Positions 44,869 to 51,307 of a DNA stretch of 51,307 nt are shown piece after piece; position 1 is the stretch's first letter, and every line of letters starts with the position of its first letter. Location: positions 1 to 51,307 of the forward strand of contig JAAYAM010000156.1 in NCBI GenBank assembly GCA_012719355.1, in the 5' to 3' direction. The stretch comes from Acidobacteriota bacterium (lineage in GTDB: Bacteria; Acidobacteriota; UBA6911). The notes beneath the pieces are model-generated. The model saw only the letters and a list, made by a program, of their open reading frames with translations. It was not told the origin of the DNA and made no database searches. Both the position numbers and the translations under genes were made by a program.

Positions 44869-45639
44869 TCATTGCAGGCTCTCGGAAGCGGAGCGCCACC
44901 ACCTGGAGTGTTCGATCTCGAGGACACGCCGTTCCGGAAAACGGTAGAACTTGAACTCCTTGGCATCTCCCAGGAAAAAGCCGCGGCGTATGATCCTGAA
45001 GAAGCCGTGCAGGAACGGTGTGCGCCAGACCGTCTTGGTCTTTTTGTCCGGACTCTGCATCACCTCGTTGATGCAATCGACGACATGCATCGGATCCGGG
45101 TAAGGCAGGTATCCCGCAAGCCTTCCCGAGCTGTCCCGATCGATTATCAGGTCGGCGAACAGCAACCGCGGCAGACAGAGCGGATTCTCCGGATCGGTCA
45201 GAAAACGGATGAACTCTACGGGAGGGAGTTCCGAAACCACGGTCGGCGACACCGGACAGAGTTCCTGGTACAGACTGGGTCCCGGCTCTTCATGACTGAA
45301 GTCGTAGGAGACCGCTTCGAGAGCCATTGTGCGGCCGTCAGCCGTGACAAGGTATAATTTCCCAAAACTCGCCATCTCGAGGCGCTCCATGACCCGGTAG
45401 ATGCTTATGTACTTACTCCTCTTCGGTGGAAGACCCGGCTGCGGCCGGCACTCCTCATTCACGATGCTGAAGTCGAAGTGCTCGCTTTTCACGGTCGGAT
45501 CAATCTCAAAGAACATCACGTTCCCCTTCGTGTTCTTCCTGGTCCCCACCGCCATGTAGAGCCCGAATGCTTCAGGATCGAGATGGGAAGCTACGAGAGC
45601 TTCAAAACGATAACAGAGCATATAAATGTGGATTTTCAT
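44869..45639 (-). CDS. Conserved hypothetical protein upstream of hppA
   Basis: A 256-residue soluble protein that I do not recognise. The start at 45639 (MKIHIYMLCYRFEALVASH) is preceded by GGAG nine bases upstream. The frame is open to 45702 but without a ribosome site. Visible features are an N-terminal beta-rich part (FGLYMAVGTRKNTKGNVMFFEID) and a central segment with SKYISIYRVMERLEMASFG. A C-terminal basic region (GFFRIIRRGFFLGDAKEFKFYRF) and a Trp-rich end follow. There is no signal peptide or TM segment. It is followed by hppA after 39 bases on the same strand, so co-expression is likely. Confidence 0.6.
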   Translation of the reverse strand: MKIHIYMLCYRFEALVASHLDPEAFGLYMAVGTRKNTKGNVMFFEIDPTVKSEHFDFSIVNEECRPQPGLPPKRSKYISIYRVMERLEMASFGKLYLVTADGRTMALEAVSYDFSHEEPGPSLYQELCPVSPTVVSELPPVEFIRFLTDPENPLCLPRLLFADLIIDRDSSGRLAGYLPYPDPMHVVDCINEVMQSPDKKTKTVWRTPFLHGFFRIIRRGFFLGDAKEFKFYRFPERRVLEIEHSRWWRSASESLQ

Positions 45640-45776
45640 AAACAGCGTCTCCGGAAGGGGGCATCTACAAATCAGAGTGCATTCCGGGCCGAAAAAAAGC
45701 AATCGCGCGGTGTGCTGAAAAATCGCCTCGGTACGGTAAAATCGCGATAAAATCCGGACTGATTCCAGGGGGCCCT

Positions 45777-47831
45777 ATGAAGTACAGACTCGAAGATCTT
45801 ATCGATATCGAGCAGTTCCAGTCGCTGCAGGACAGGTTGAACAGCATCTATTCGTTTCCCTCTTCGATTATTGACAATGAAGGCAACATCCTGACCGCAA
45901 CGGCCTGGCAGGACATCTGCACAAGATTCCACCGGCGGCACAGAGAATGCGAGAAAGAGTGCATCAAGAGCGACCGATACATTCTCGAGCACCTCTCCGA
46001 AGCAAACCCGGCGGTCAGCTACCGCTGCCCGCACGGCCTGATCGACAACGCCACTCCCATAATGGTTGAAGGGAAGCACCTTGGAAACTTCTTTACCGGC
46101 CAGTTCTTCCTCGAGGAGCCGGACCTGGATTTCTTCAGAAAACAGGCGGCGCGCTGGGGCTTCGACGAAGAAACCTACATTGAAGCCGTGAAGAAGGTTC
46201 CGATATGGACACAGGAACAGCTGAACCATTACCTGTTCTTCATCAAAGGACTTATTGAAGTCATCACAAGCATCGCGCTGAAGAAGCTGCGGACGATTGA
46301 ATCACAGTACAAGCTGGAGGAGATTGAAGAGAAACACAGGACAATCCTCCAGACGGCGATGGACGGATTTTACATGGCCGACCTGGAAGGGCGCATCCTG
46401 CAGGTAAACGACGCGTACTGCAGGATGAGCGGATATGCCGAACCTGAATTGCTGAGTATGAGCATTGCAGACCTGGAAGGGCGCGAAACCAGGGAAGAGG
46501 TGGAGCGCCATATCAAAAAGATCATGATGCAGGGCGAAGACAGGTTTGAAACACAGCAGCGCCACAAGGACGGAAGCCTCTTCTTCGTCGAAGTAAGCGC
46601 CCAATACCGCGCCACGAACGGCTCGGGGCACTTCGTTGCTTTCATGCACGACATCACGGCACGCAAGCGTGCAGAGGAGGAGAAGTCCAGGCTCTCGGCT
46701 CAGCTTCAGCAGGCGCAGAAGATGGAGTCAATTGGCCGGCTGGCGGGAGGAGTGGCACATGACTTCAATAACATGCTTGGAGTCATTCTCGGCCACGTGG
46801 AGATCGCCCTGGATCAAGTCGACTCTTCACTCCCCCTGCATCAGAACCTGGTCGAAATCGCGAAGGCCGCAAAACGCTCCTCAAACCTGACACGCCAGCT
46901 GCTCGCCTTCGCCCGCAAACAGGCGATTGCGCCGCGGATCCTGAACCTGAATGAAACCATCGCAGGGACTGTCAAGATGCTGGAGTGCATGATCGGCGAG
47001 CACATCACGCTGCGCTTGCGTCCTTCACAGGACCTGTGGAACGTGAAGTTTGACCCATCCCAGATCGACCAGATTCTTGCCAACCTGTGTGTCAACGCCC
47101 GTGATGCCATCGCTGACGTCGGCGAAATCACCATCGAAACCGGGAACTGGGCAAACCGGGAATCCTGCGGCACTCACCAAGACTTTCTCCCGGGAGAGTA
47201 TGTCCGGCTGACGGTAAGAGACACCGGGTGCGGAATGACCGAGGAAATCCTCAGTCACGTCTTTGAACCGTTCTTTACGACGAAGGAGGTGGGAACGGGA
47301 ACCGGCCTCGGGCTTGCCACGGTCTACGGCATTGTCAAACAGAACGGGGGATTGATTGATGTCCGCAGCACTCCCGGCAAAGGAACTGCTTTCACAGTCT
47401 ATTTTCCGAGACATCCCGATAGCGGGCCTGAACCGCGGACGGGAGAGATCGTCTCAAAGGCCGGCGGAAAGACGATCCTGCTTGTCGAAGACGAACCCGC
47501 CCTCCTGAAGCTGACTTCAACGACACTTCAAAGGCAGGATCATACGGTTCTGCCGGCAAACACTCCGGAAGAAGCGATCCGGATCGCCGCAGAGCATGCA
47601 GGGGAGATCGACCTGCTGATGACCGACGTCATCATGCCGCAAATGAACGGCCGCAATCTCGCCAGGACTCTGCTGTCATTGTGTCCGCGCATGAGATGTC
47701 TGTTCATGTCAGGTTACACCGCGGATATCATCGCGCACAGCAGCATACTCGATGAGCGGCTTTGCTTTATTCAGAAGCCGTTCTCTTCCGAGCAACTGGC
47801 AAGCAAGGTGAGAGAAGCGCTGGAAAGCTGA
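45777..47831 (+). CDS. PocR-PAS hybrid histidine kinase with C-terminal receiver
   Basis: A 684-residue soluble sensor. Residues 1-170 are a PocR domain (LIDIEQFQSLQDRLNSIYSF, conserved Cys in CTRFHRRHRECEKEC and YRCPHGLID), which binds small hydrocarbon-type ligands in known cases. A PAS domain lies at about 185-300 and HisKA has H328 in GGVAHDFNNMLGVILGH. HATPase (DTGCGM, GTGTGLGLATVYGIVK) and a receiver with phospho-Asp near 616 (LLMTDVIMPQMNG) follow. AGGGGG precedes the ATG. Two TAAAATC repeats at about 45737-45754 may mark a promoter. It converges with the outer-membrane barrel gene with two bases between stops. Confidence 0.9.
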   Translation: MKYRLEDLIDIEQFQSLQDRLNSIYSFPSSIIDNEGNILTATAWQDICTRFHRRHRECEKECIKSDRYILEHLSEANPAVSYRCPHGLIDNATPIMVEGKHLGNFFTGQFFLEEPDLDFFRKQAARWGFDEETYIEAVKKVPIWTQEQLNHYLFFIKGLIEVITSIALKKLRTIESQYKLEEIEEKHRTILQTAMDGFYMADLEGRILQVNDAYCRMSGYAEPELLSMSIADLEGRETREEVERHIKKIMMQGEDRFETQQRHKDGSLFFVEVSAQYRATNGSGHFVAFMHDITARKRAEEEKSRLSAQLQQAQKMESIGRLAGGVAHDFNNMLGVILGHVEIALDQVDSSLPLHQNLVEIAKAAKRSSNLTRQLLAFARKQAIAPRILNLNETIAGTVKMLECMIGEHITLRLRPSQDLWNVKFDPSQIDQILANLCVNARDAIADVGEITIETGNWANRESCGTHQDFLPGEYVRLTVRDTGCGMTEEILSHVFEPFFTTKEVGTGTGLGLATVYGIVKQNGGLIDVRSTPGKGTAFTVYFPRHPDSGPEPRTGEIVSKAGGKTILLVEDEPALLKLTSTTLQRQDHTVLPANTPEEAIRIAAEHAGEIDLLMTDVIMPQMNGRNLARTLLSLCPRMRCLFMSGYTADIIAHSSILDERLCFIQKPFSSEQLASKVREALES

Positions 47832-47833
47832 AT

Positions 47834-50503
47834 TCAAAAAGAATATTTCACCGCAATCTCGATTTCCCGCGCATTGTCGGTATTGGAGATTACGCCGAAG
47901 GTAGGAGTGCCCAAAAAACCTCCTGGCTGCTGGAAGTTCACATTGTTGAATGCGTTGAAAAGCTGCACCCTGAATTCAAGCATGTTGCCGTCGCCGGAAA
48001 CCCTCGTACTCTTGAGCAGGCTGATGTCCCAGTTGGTCGTTCCGGGAGTCATGAGAATGTTGCGGCCCGCATTTCCGTACCACTGCTGATTTGCTCCATA
48101 ATCGGGCATTACAAAAGCAGAGGTGTCAAACCACTTGTCGATAGACCTCCGCGATTGCGGAAGCGTGCCGGGCCCAATGCGGTCGGGACGGTCACCCCAG
48201 ACGCCGTCGTTATTCGGGTCGCCGAAAATCTCCGGATTGAAAGGGAACCCGGACATGATGGTGGTGATTCCCGATATTCTCCAACCCTCCAGGATGGCAT
48301 TGAGCTTCCCGGCCCACCTTGTGGAGAGGAGCTTCCCACGCCCGACCGGAACGTCAAGAATGTAGTTCAGATTGAAGCGCATGGGGGGACCGAAACCCCA
48401 CAGAGAGCGTTCTGCCGCGAGATTTCCAGGATTGTTGGGATTGACGAAAGCCCATCCCCAGACATCGCTCATCCCTTTCATCCAGACGAAACCGCCCTGG
48501 AGCGAAAAGGCGCCGGTGAGCCGTCGCCTTACCTGGACATCGAGTGCGTTGCTGCTCAAGGACCCTCCACTTGTCAGGATGTCAAACTGCCCGTATGAAG
48601 GATTGGGCCGTCTCGGCTGTATGGGGGTGCCGAACGGCGCGGGCTTGGGCACATTCGCAGGTACCGTCCGGAACATTCGCGACGTCTTCTCACCCCTGTA
48701 CGAAAGCTCGAGGGTCCAGCTGCGCCAAACCTCATACTGGAGGCCGGCGTTCCACAGCTGCATGAAAGGATTTCTAAGGTATGGATCCGCCGCCTGGAGT
48801 GTCAGAGCTGCCGGTGTGGCCGATGCGAAAGGATTGGACAGATCCAATGAGGGGATGGTAGGAGATTCGGCCTTCTCAAGATAGAAAAACGGATAATTCC
48901 GCCCGATGTAAATCAATCCCTGAATCGGGTTCATGAAACCGTGCTGTATTCGATAGGAAGCCCGCATCACAAGCCGGTTGTTCCCCAGCGGACTGTAGGC
49001 AAGTCCGAAGCTCGGCTGCCAGTCGTTTCTGTCCGGATACGCCGCCTGCCCGGGCGCCAGGTCGAGTCCCATTTCGCGCGCCCTGCTGCCGCCGGTAATG
49101 ACGAACTCCCCATCTAAAGGAGGATCGGTCCGGAGAGGATAGAAAAAAGACACCCTGTTGCGGGGAGAGCTGTAGAAGGGTGAATAGCTGTAGGCTAGTT
49201 CTGCGCTCAGAGTCAGATTGCTGTTGATCTTCCAATCATCCTTGACGAAGACACGCCACGTGCGCTGCCGCAGATCGGATCGGTCGGAGCCGATTCCCCG
49301 CTTGGCCGTGTACGGGATTCCCAGGAGAAAGTCGGCGAAAGCATCGCCGGTGAAAAAGCCCGAAAAGCCGAACTCGCCTCGACGCGATCCGCCGGTTCTC
49401 ATGTTGTTGAGCTGGGTCAGCTGCAATTCTCCTCCGGCGACTATGGTATGGCTCCCGCGCACATACGTGTAATTGCCGCTGAATCCATATTCGTTTTCGC
49501 AGAAGTTTTCGGGCGACCCCGCCGCAAATCCTTCAGCAAAAAAGCCCCCGAAACCGAATCCGAGGTTCGCGTAACCCATGATGTCAAACTGCGGATAACC
49601 CTCGTCCATAGCATCGAGCGCGGCGATTCCGTCTATACCCAGAGAGCTCACCAGCCCTTCACGAAAGGCATGCTGTGAAAGCTGAAGGCTTGTTGTCCTT
49701 TCAAAATTCGCCTCGAGGTTCAGGATTCTGTTCGAACTGAAGGAATGAGTGAGATTGATCGACAGATCCTGATTCTTCTCCTCCATCGTGGTTCCGAATG
49801 CGGGAAGGGAGGAAACCAGCTCCTGATTTCCGTAATTCATGCTGTAATTGCCGAAAATTTTCGTTTGCGGACTGATCTCGTAATCCAGGCGGGAGGAGAT
49901 GCTGTTGTTGTTATTCACAACCGGGTGGTTGTTTGCGTAGTTGCGCATCGGGTCATCGCGGGTCGGATCGGGAAACAGCGAGAGCAGTCTCGCTGACACC
50001 GGATGGATGCGCTCCTGCGGTATGCGGTTGCCGGCAAATGGCTCCCCCGTGAAGGGATCGGTCAGCTGCCGTTGTCCTGTCGCACTGAAATCTCCCAGCT
50101 TCATCGCCGGAGTGGGAACCATCGACACGATGGTCGAACCCTTGATTATGCGCAACCCGTCATAGCTTCCAAACACCTTCAGCTTGGATGATATGAGTCC
50201 GCCGATGCTGAATCCGAACTGGTTCCGCTTGAACTCGGGAAGAGGCTCGCCTACAGGATCAAAGAAATTCCGCGCGTCGAAATTGTCATTCCGGTGATAT
50301 TCGTACACTGAACCGTAATACTTCCCGCGTTTGCGCACATTGAACGGGTTGACGAGCAGCGCGACCGCCTCGTCGTTGGAAGACTCGACGGCAAGCCACT
50401 CGCCGTTCATCTGCACGGAGAACTGTTCGATCTGCTCAAGATCCTGCTGCACCGGTTCATTAAGCAGGGGTAGTACTATCAGTAAACTCAGTAATGCGGT
50501 CAT
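47834..50503 (-). CDS. Oar-like TonB-dependent-receptor barrel lacking the N-terminal domains
   Basis: 889 residues from ATG 50503. It is clearly an acidobacterial-style Oar/TonB-dependent outer-membrane protein. KYYGSVYEYHRNDNFDARNF and FKRNQFGFSIGGLIS mark the late plug. Many beta-strand segments follow, and the end (EFRVQLFNAFNNVNF, AREIEIAVKYSF) gives a C-terminal Phe barrel signal. After a short signal-like peptide (ALLSLLIVLPLL) the protein begins within the plug (DLEQIEQFSVQMNG). The usual carboxypeptidase-regulatory domain and the first part of the plug, with the TonB box, are missing. No frameshifted remnant is seen upstream. It may be a TonB-independent or degenerate barrel. The 92-base gap upstream (50504-50595) shows no gene. 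Confidence 0.82.
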   Translation of the reverse strand: MTALLSLLIVLPLLNEPVQQDLEQIEQFSVQMNGEWLAVESSNDEAVALLVNPFNVRKRGKYYGSVYEYHRNDNFDARNFFDPVGEPLPEFKRNQFGFSIGGLISSKLKVFGSYDGLRIIKGSTIVSMVPTPAMKLGDFSATGQRQLTDPFTGEPFAGNRIPQERIHPVSARLLSLFPDPTRDDPMRNYANNHPVVNNNNSISSRLDYEISPQTKIFGNYSMNYGNQELVSSLPAFGTTMEEKNQDLSINLTHSFSSNRILNLEANFERTTSLQLSQHAFREGLVSSLGIDGIAALDAMDEGYPQFDIMGYANLGFGFGGFFAEGFAAGSPENFCENEYGFSGNYTYVRGSHTIVAGGELQLTQLNNMRTGGSRRGEFGFSGFFTGDAFADFLLGIPYTAKRGIGSDRSDLRQRTWRVFVKDDWKINSNLTLSAELAYSYSPFYSSPRNRVSFFYPLRTDPPLDGEFVITGGSRAREMGLDLAPGQAAYPDRNDWQPSFGLAYSPLGNNRLVMRASYRIQHGFMNPIQGLIYIGRNYPFFYLEKAESPTIPSLDLSNPFASATPAALTLQAADPYLRNPFMQLWNAGLQYEVWRSWTLELSYRGEKTSRMFRTVPANVPKPAPFGTPIQPRRPNPSYGQFDILTSGGSLSSNALDVQVRRRLTGAFSLQGGFVWMKGMSDVWGWAFVNPNNPGNLAAERSLWGFGPPMRFNLNYILDVPVGRGKLLSTRWAGKLNAILEGWRISGITTIMSGFPFNPEIFGDPNNDGVWGDRPDRIGPGTLPQSRRSIDKWFDTSAFVMPDYGANQQWYGNAGRNILMTPGTTNWDISLLKSTRVSGDGNMLEFRVQLFNAFNNVNFQQPGGFLGTPTFGVISNTDNAREIEIAVKYSF

Positions 50504-50595
50504 ATCGGTTTCCAGCAAACTATTAGTTGTTGAAGCCACCGAGCAGACTGACACCACAGCTGCTCATGCGGTTCCCTACCTGCGGGGCTCGCGAT

Positions 50596-51282
50596 TCAGA
50601 ACACGAGTTCGCCGTCGACGATCATCGGCTGCACGGAAAAAGTTGCTCTCAGGTTAGAATCCACACCCGCCACTTCGATCAATTCGAGCGTGAGACTCTC
50701 GCAATCTTCGGTCAAAACCTGCACTCCATCCACCGTTCTGGGAAATACGAACCTGGCGCCGACGCTTTCTTCCCGCGGCGGGAAATAGGCGGCAAGCTCG
50801 AGCTGAGGAAAGGACGGGGTGGAGAGATAAGCCTTCTTCTTCAAAGTCTCGACGGTTTCACTCTGGAAAAAGCGGCGAACAGTGCTTTCTTCGTTGGGAT
50901 CATTTGAGCGGAAGCTGACGGAAACCACAATCCAGCGGGAAACATCCGGATCGAGATTCGGTTTCTGGGCCGCGTCGAAACGCTGCTTTCTTTCCGGTGA
51001 CATGTTGTCATATCCATGGTTGATCTGTTGGACACGGGCATAGGCCTCGCGTATCGGCCGCGCAGAAAGGAGGCGGATGTAAAACGTATTGTAAATCTCC
51101 TTCTCACCGGAGATGCCGCTCCCCACGCCGCTGATCACACGCGCGAACGTTTCACGGCGCGCCCAGGGAGAAGAATTAAGGACTTCAACAGCCCTATCCA
51201 TGGACCAGTTATGAAACGGTTCCGGTGGACCGGCCAACAGCCCGGCAATCAAGACAACAAGCAGTTTCGACATGGCGCCCAT
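50596..51282 (-). CDS. Secreted conserved hypothetical protein
   Basis: A 228-residue protein with a short export signal (LLVVLIAGLLAGPP); an ATG at 51273 is an alternative start. The mature N terminus (FHNWSMDRAVEVLNSSPWAR) reads as a helical motif I associate with secreted acidobacterial proteins of unknown function. A helical middle (SARPIREAYARVQQINHGY) and a beta-rich C-terminal half follow (RWIVVSVSFRS, ARFVFPRTVDG, EDCESLTLELIEVAG). It lies directly upstream of the truncated barrel on the same strand, so it could be co-expressed with it and act at the outer membrane. I cannot assign a function. Confidence 0.6.
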   Translation of the reverse strand: MGAMSKLLVVLIAGLLAGPPEPFHNWSMDRAVEVLNSSPWARRETFARVISGVGSGISGEKEIYNTFYIRLLSARPIREAYARVQQINHGYDNMSPERKQRFDAAQKPNLDPDVSRWIVVSVSFRSNDPNEESTVRRFFQSETVETLKKKAYLSTPSFPQLELAAYFPPREESVGARFVFPRTVDGVQVLTEDCESLTLELIEVAGVDSNLRATFSVQPMIVDGELVF

Positions 51283-51307
51283 TCTTGCATGATGCGCGGG
51301 AAAACGC

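Noticed and set aside
43003-45357. Very long open frame (784 codons) on the plus strand opposite hppA
   Set aside because: It is antisense to a certain membrane pyrophosphatase and to the next gene, is rich in His, Arg, Gln and Pro, and lacks any domain or membrane pattern; it is a codon-bias shadow.
1-51307. Mobile element, prophage, CRISPR array, tRNA or rRNA
   Set aside because: No transposase, integrase, regular spaced repeat or recognisable stable-RNA sequence was found on either strand by reading; a covariance-model scan would settle small RNAs.

Overview
The window reads as one contiguous stretch of bacterial chromosome, moderately GC-rich by eye. I see no rRNA, tRNA, CRISPR array, transposase or phage gene. 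The best taxonomic guess is an Acidobacteriota-type organism, probably with an anaerobic or redox-flexible lifestyle. This rests on an Oar-like TonB-dependent outer-membrane barrel of the acidobacterial style, a secreted kinase-fold protein and a secreted conserved protein of kinds I associate with that phylum, and an NAD(P)H/ferredoxin-type flavin iron-sulfur complex. It is an inference from gene content, not a phylogenetic result.

Layout. Positions 1-6361 hold the end of a membrane protein and a tripartite RND efflux operon (adaptor, permease, TolC-like protein). Positions 6444-11721 hold a CaiB/BaiF CoA-transferase, an unusual HAD phosphatase fused to a HerA/DUF87-like ATPase, a PilT retraction ATPase on the minus strand, an SRPBCC-domain membrane protein and a tandem ACT-domain protein. 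Positions 11921-18415 are a second RND efflux operon headed by its own ArsR-family regulator and closed by a DUF2892 membrane protein. Positions 18460-31885 are a mixed housekeeping and accessory region: TrmO tRNA methyltransferase, a PNPOx-like flavoprotein, an MFS exporter with an Old-Yellow-Enzyme-type reductase, a VanX-like dipeptidase, a Tat-targeted sugar-isomerase-fold protein, a secreted HipA/FAM20-like kinase-fold protein, a seven-domain hybrid histidine kinase and the trehalose enzyme TreZ.

Positions 31886-42300 are the most interesting part. A strong sigma-54 (-24/-12) promoter precedes a response regulator with two Lrp/AsnC-like domains. Next come NuoE-like and NuoF-like subunits and a roughly 1,210-residue fusion of NuoG-like iron-sulfur modules, an NfnB/GltD-like NADPH:FAD module and a molybdopterin-enzyme-like domain without a visible catalytic Cys or Sec. 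The run ends with a histidine kinase carrying a RegB-type GGxxNPF quinone motif and an NtrC-family sigma-54 activator. I infer a self-contained redox-sensing circuit controlling a transhydrogenase related to the Stn/HydABC/Nfn bifurcating enzymes.

Positions 42301-51282 carry a proton-pumping pyrophosphatase with the potassium-independent signature, an unknown protein, a PocR-PAS hybrid kinase, an outer-membrane barrel that has lost its N-terminal regulatory and most plug sequence, and a secreted unknown protein. Several convergent gene pairs are separated by perfect or near-perfect hairpins.
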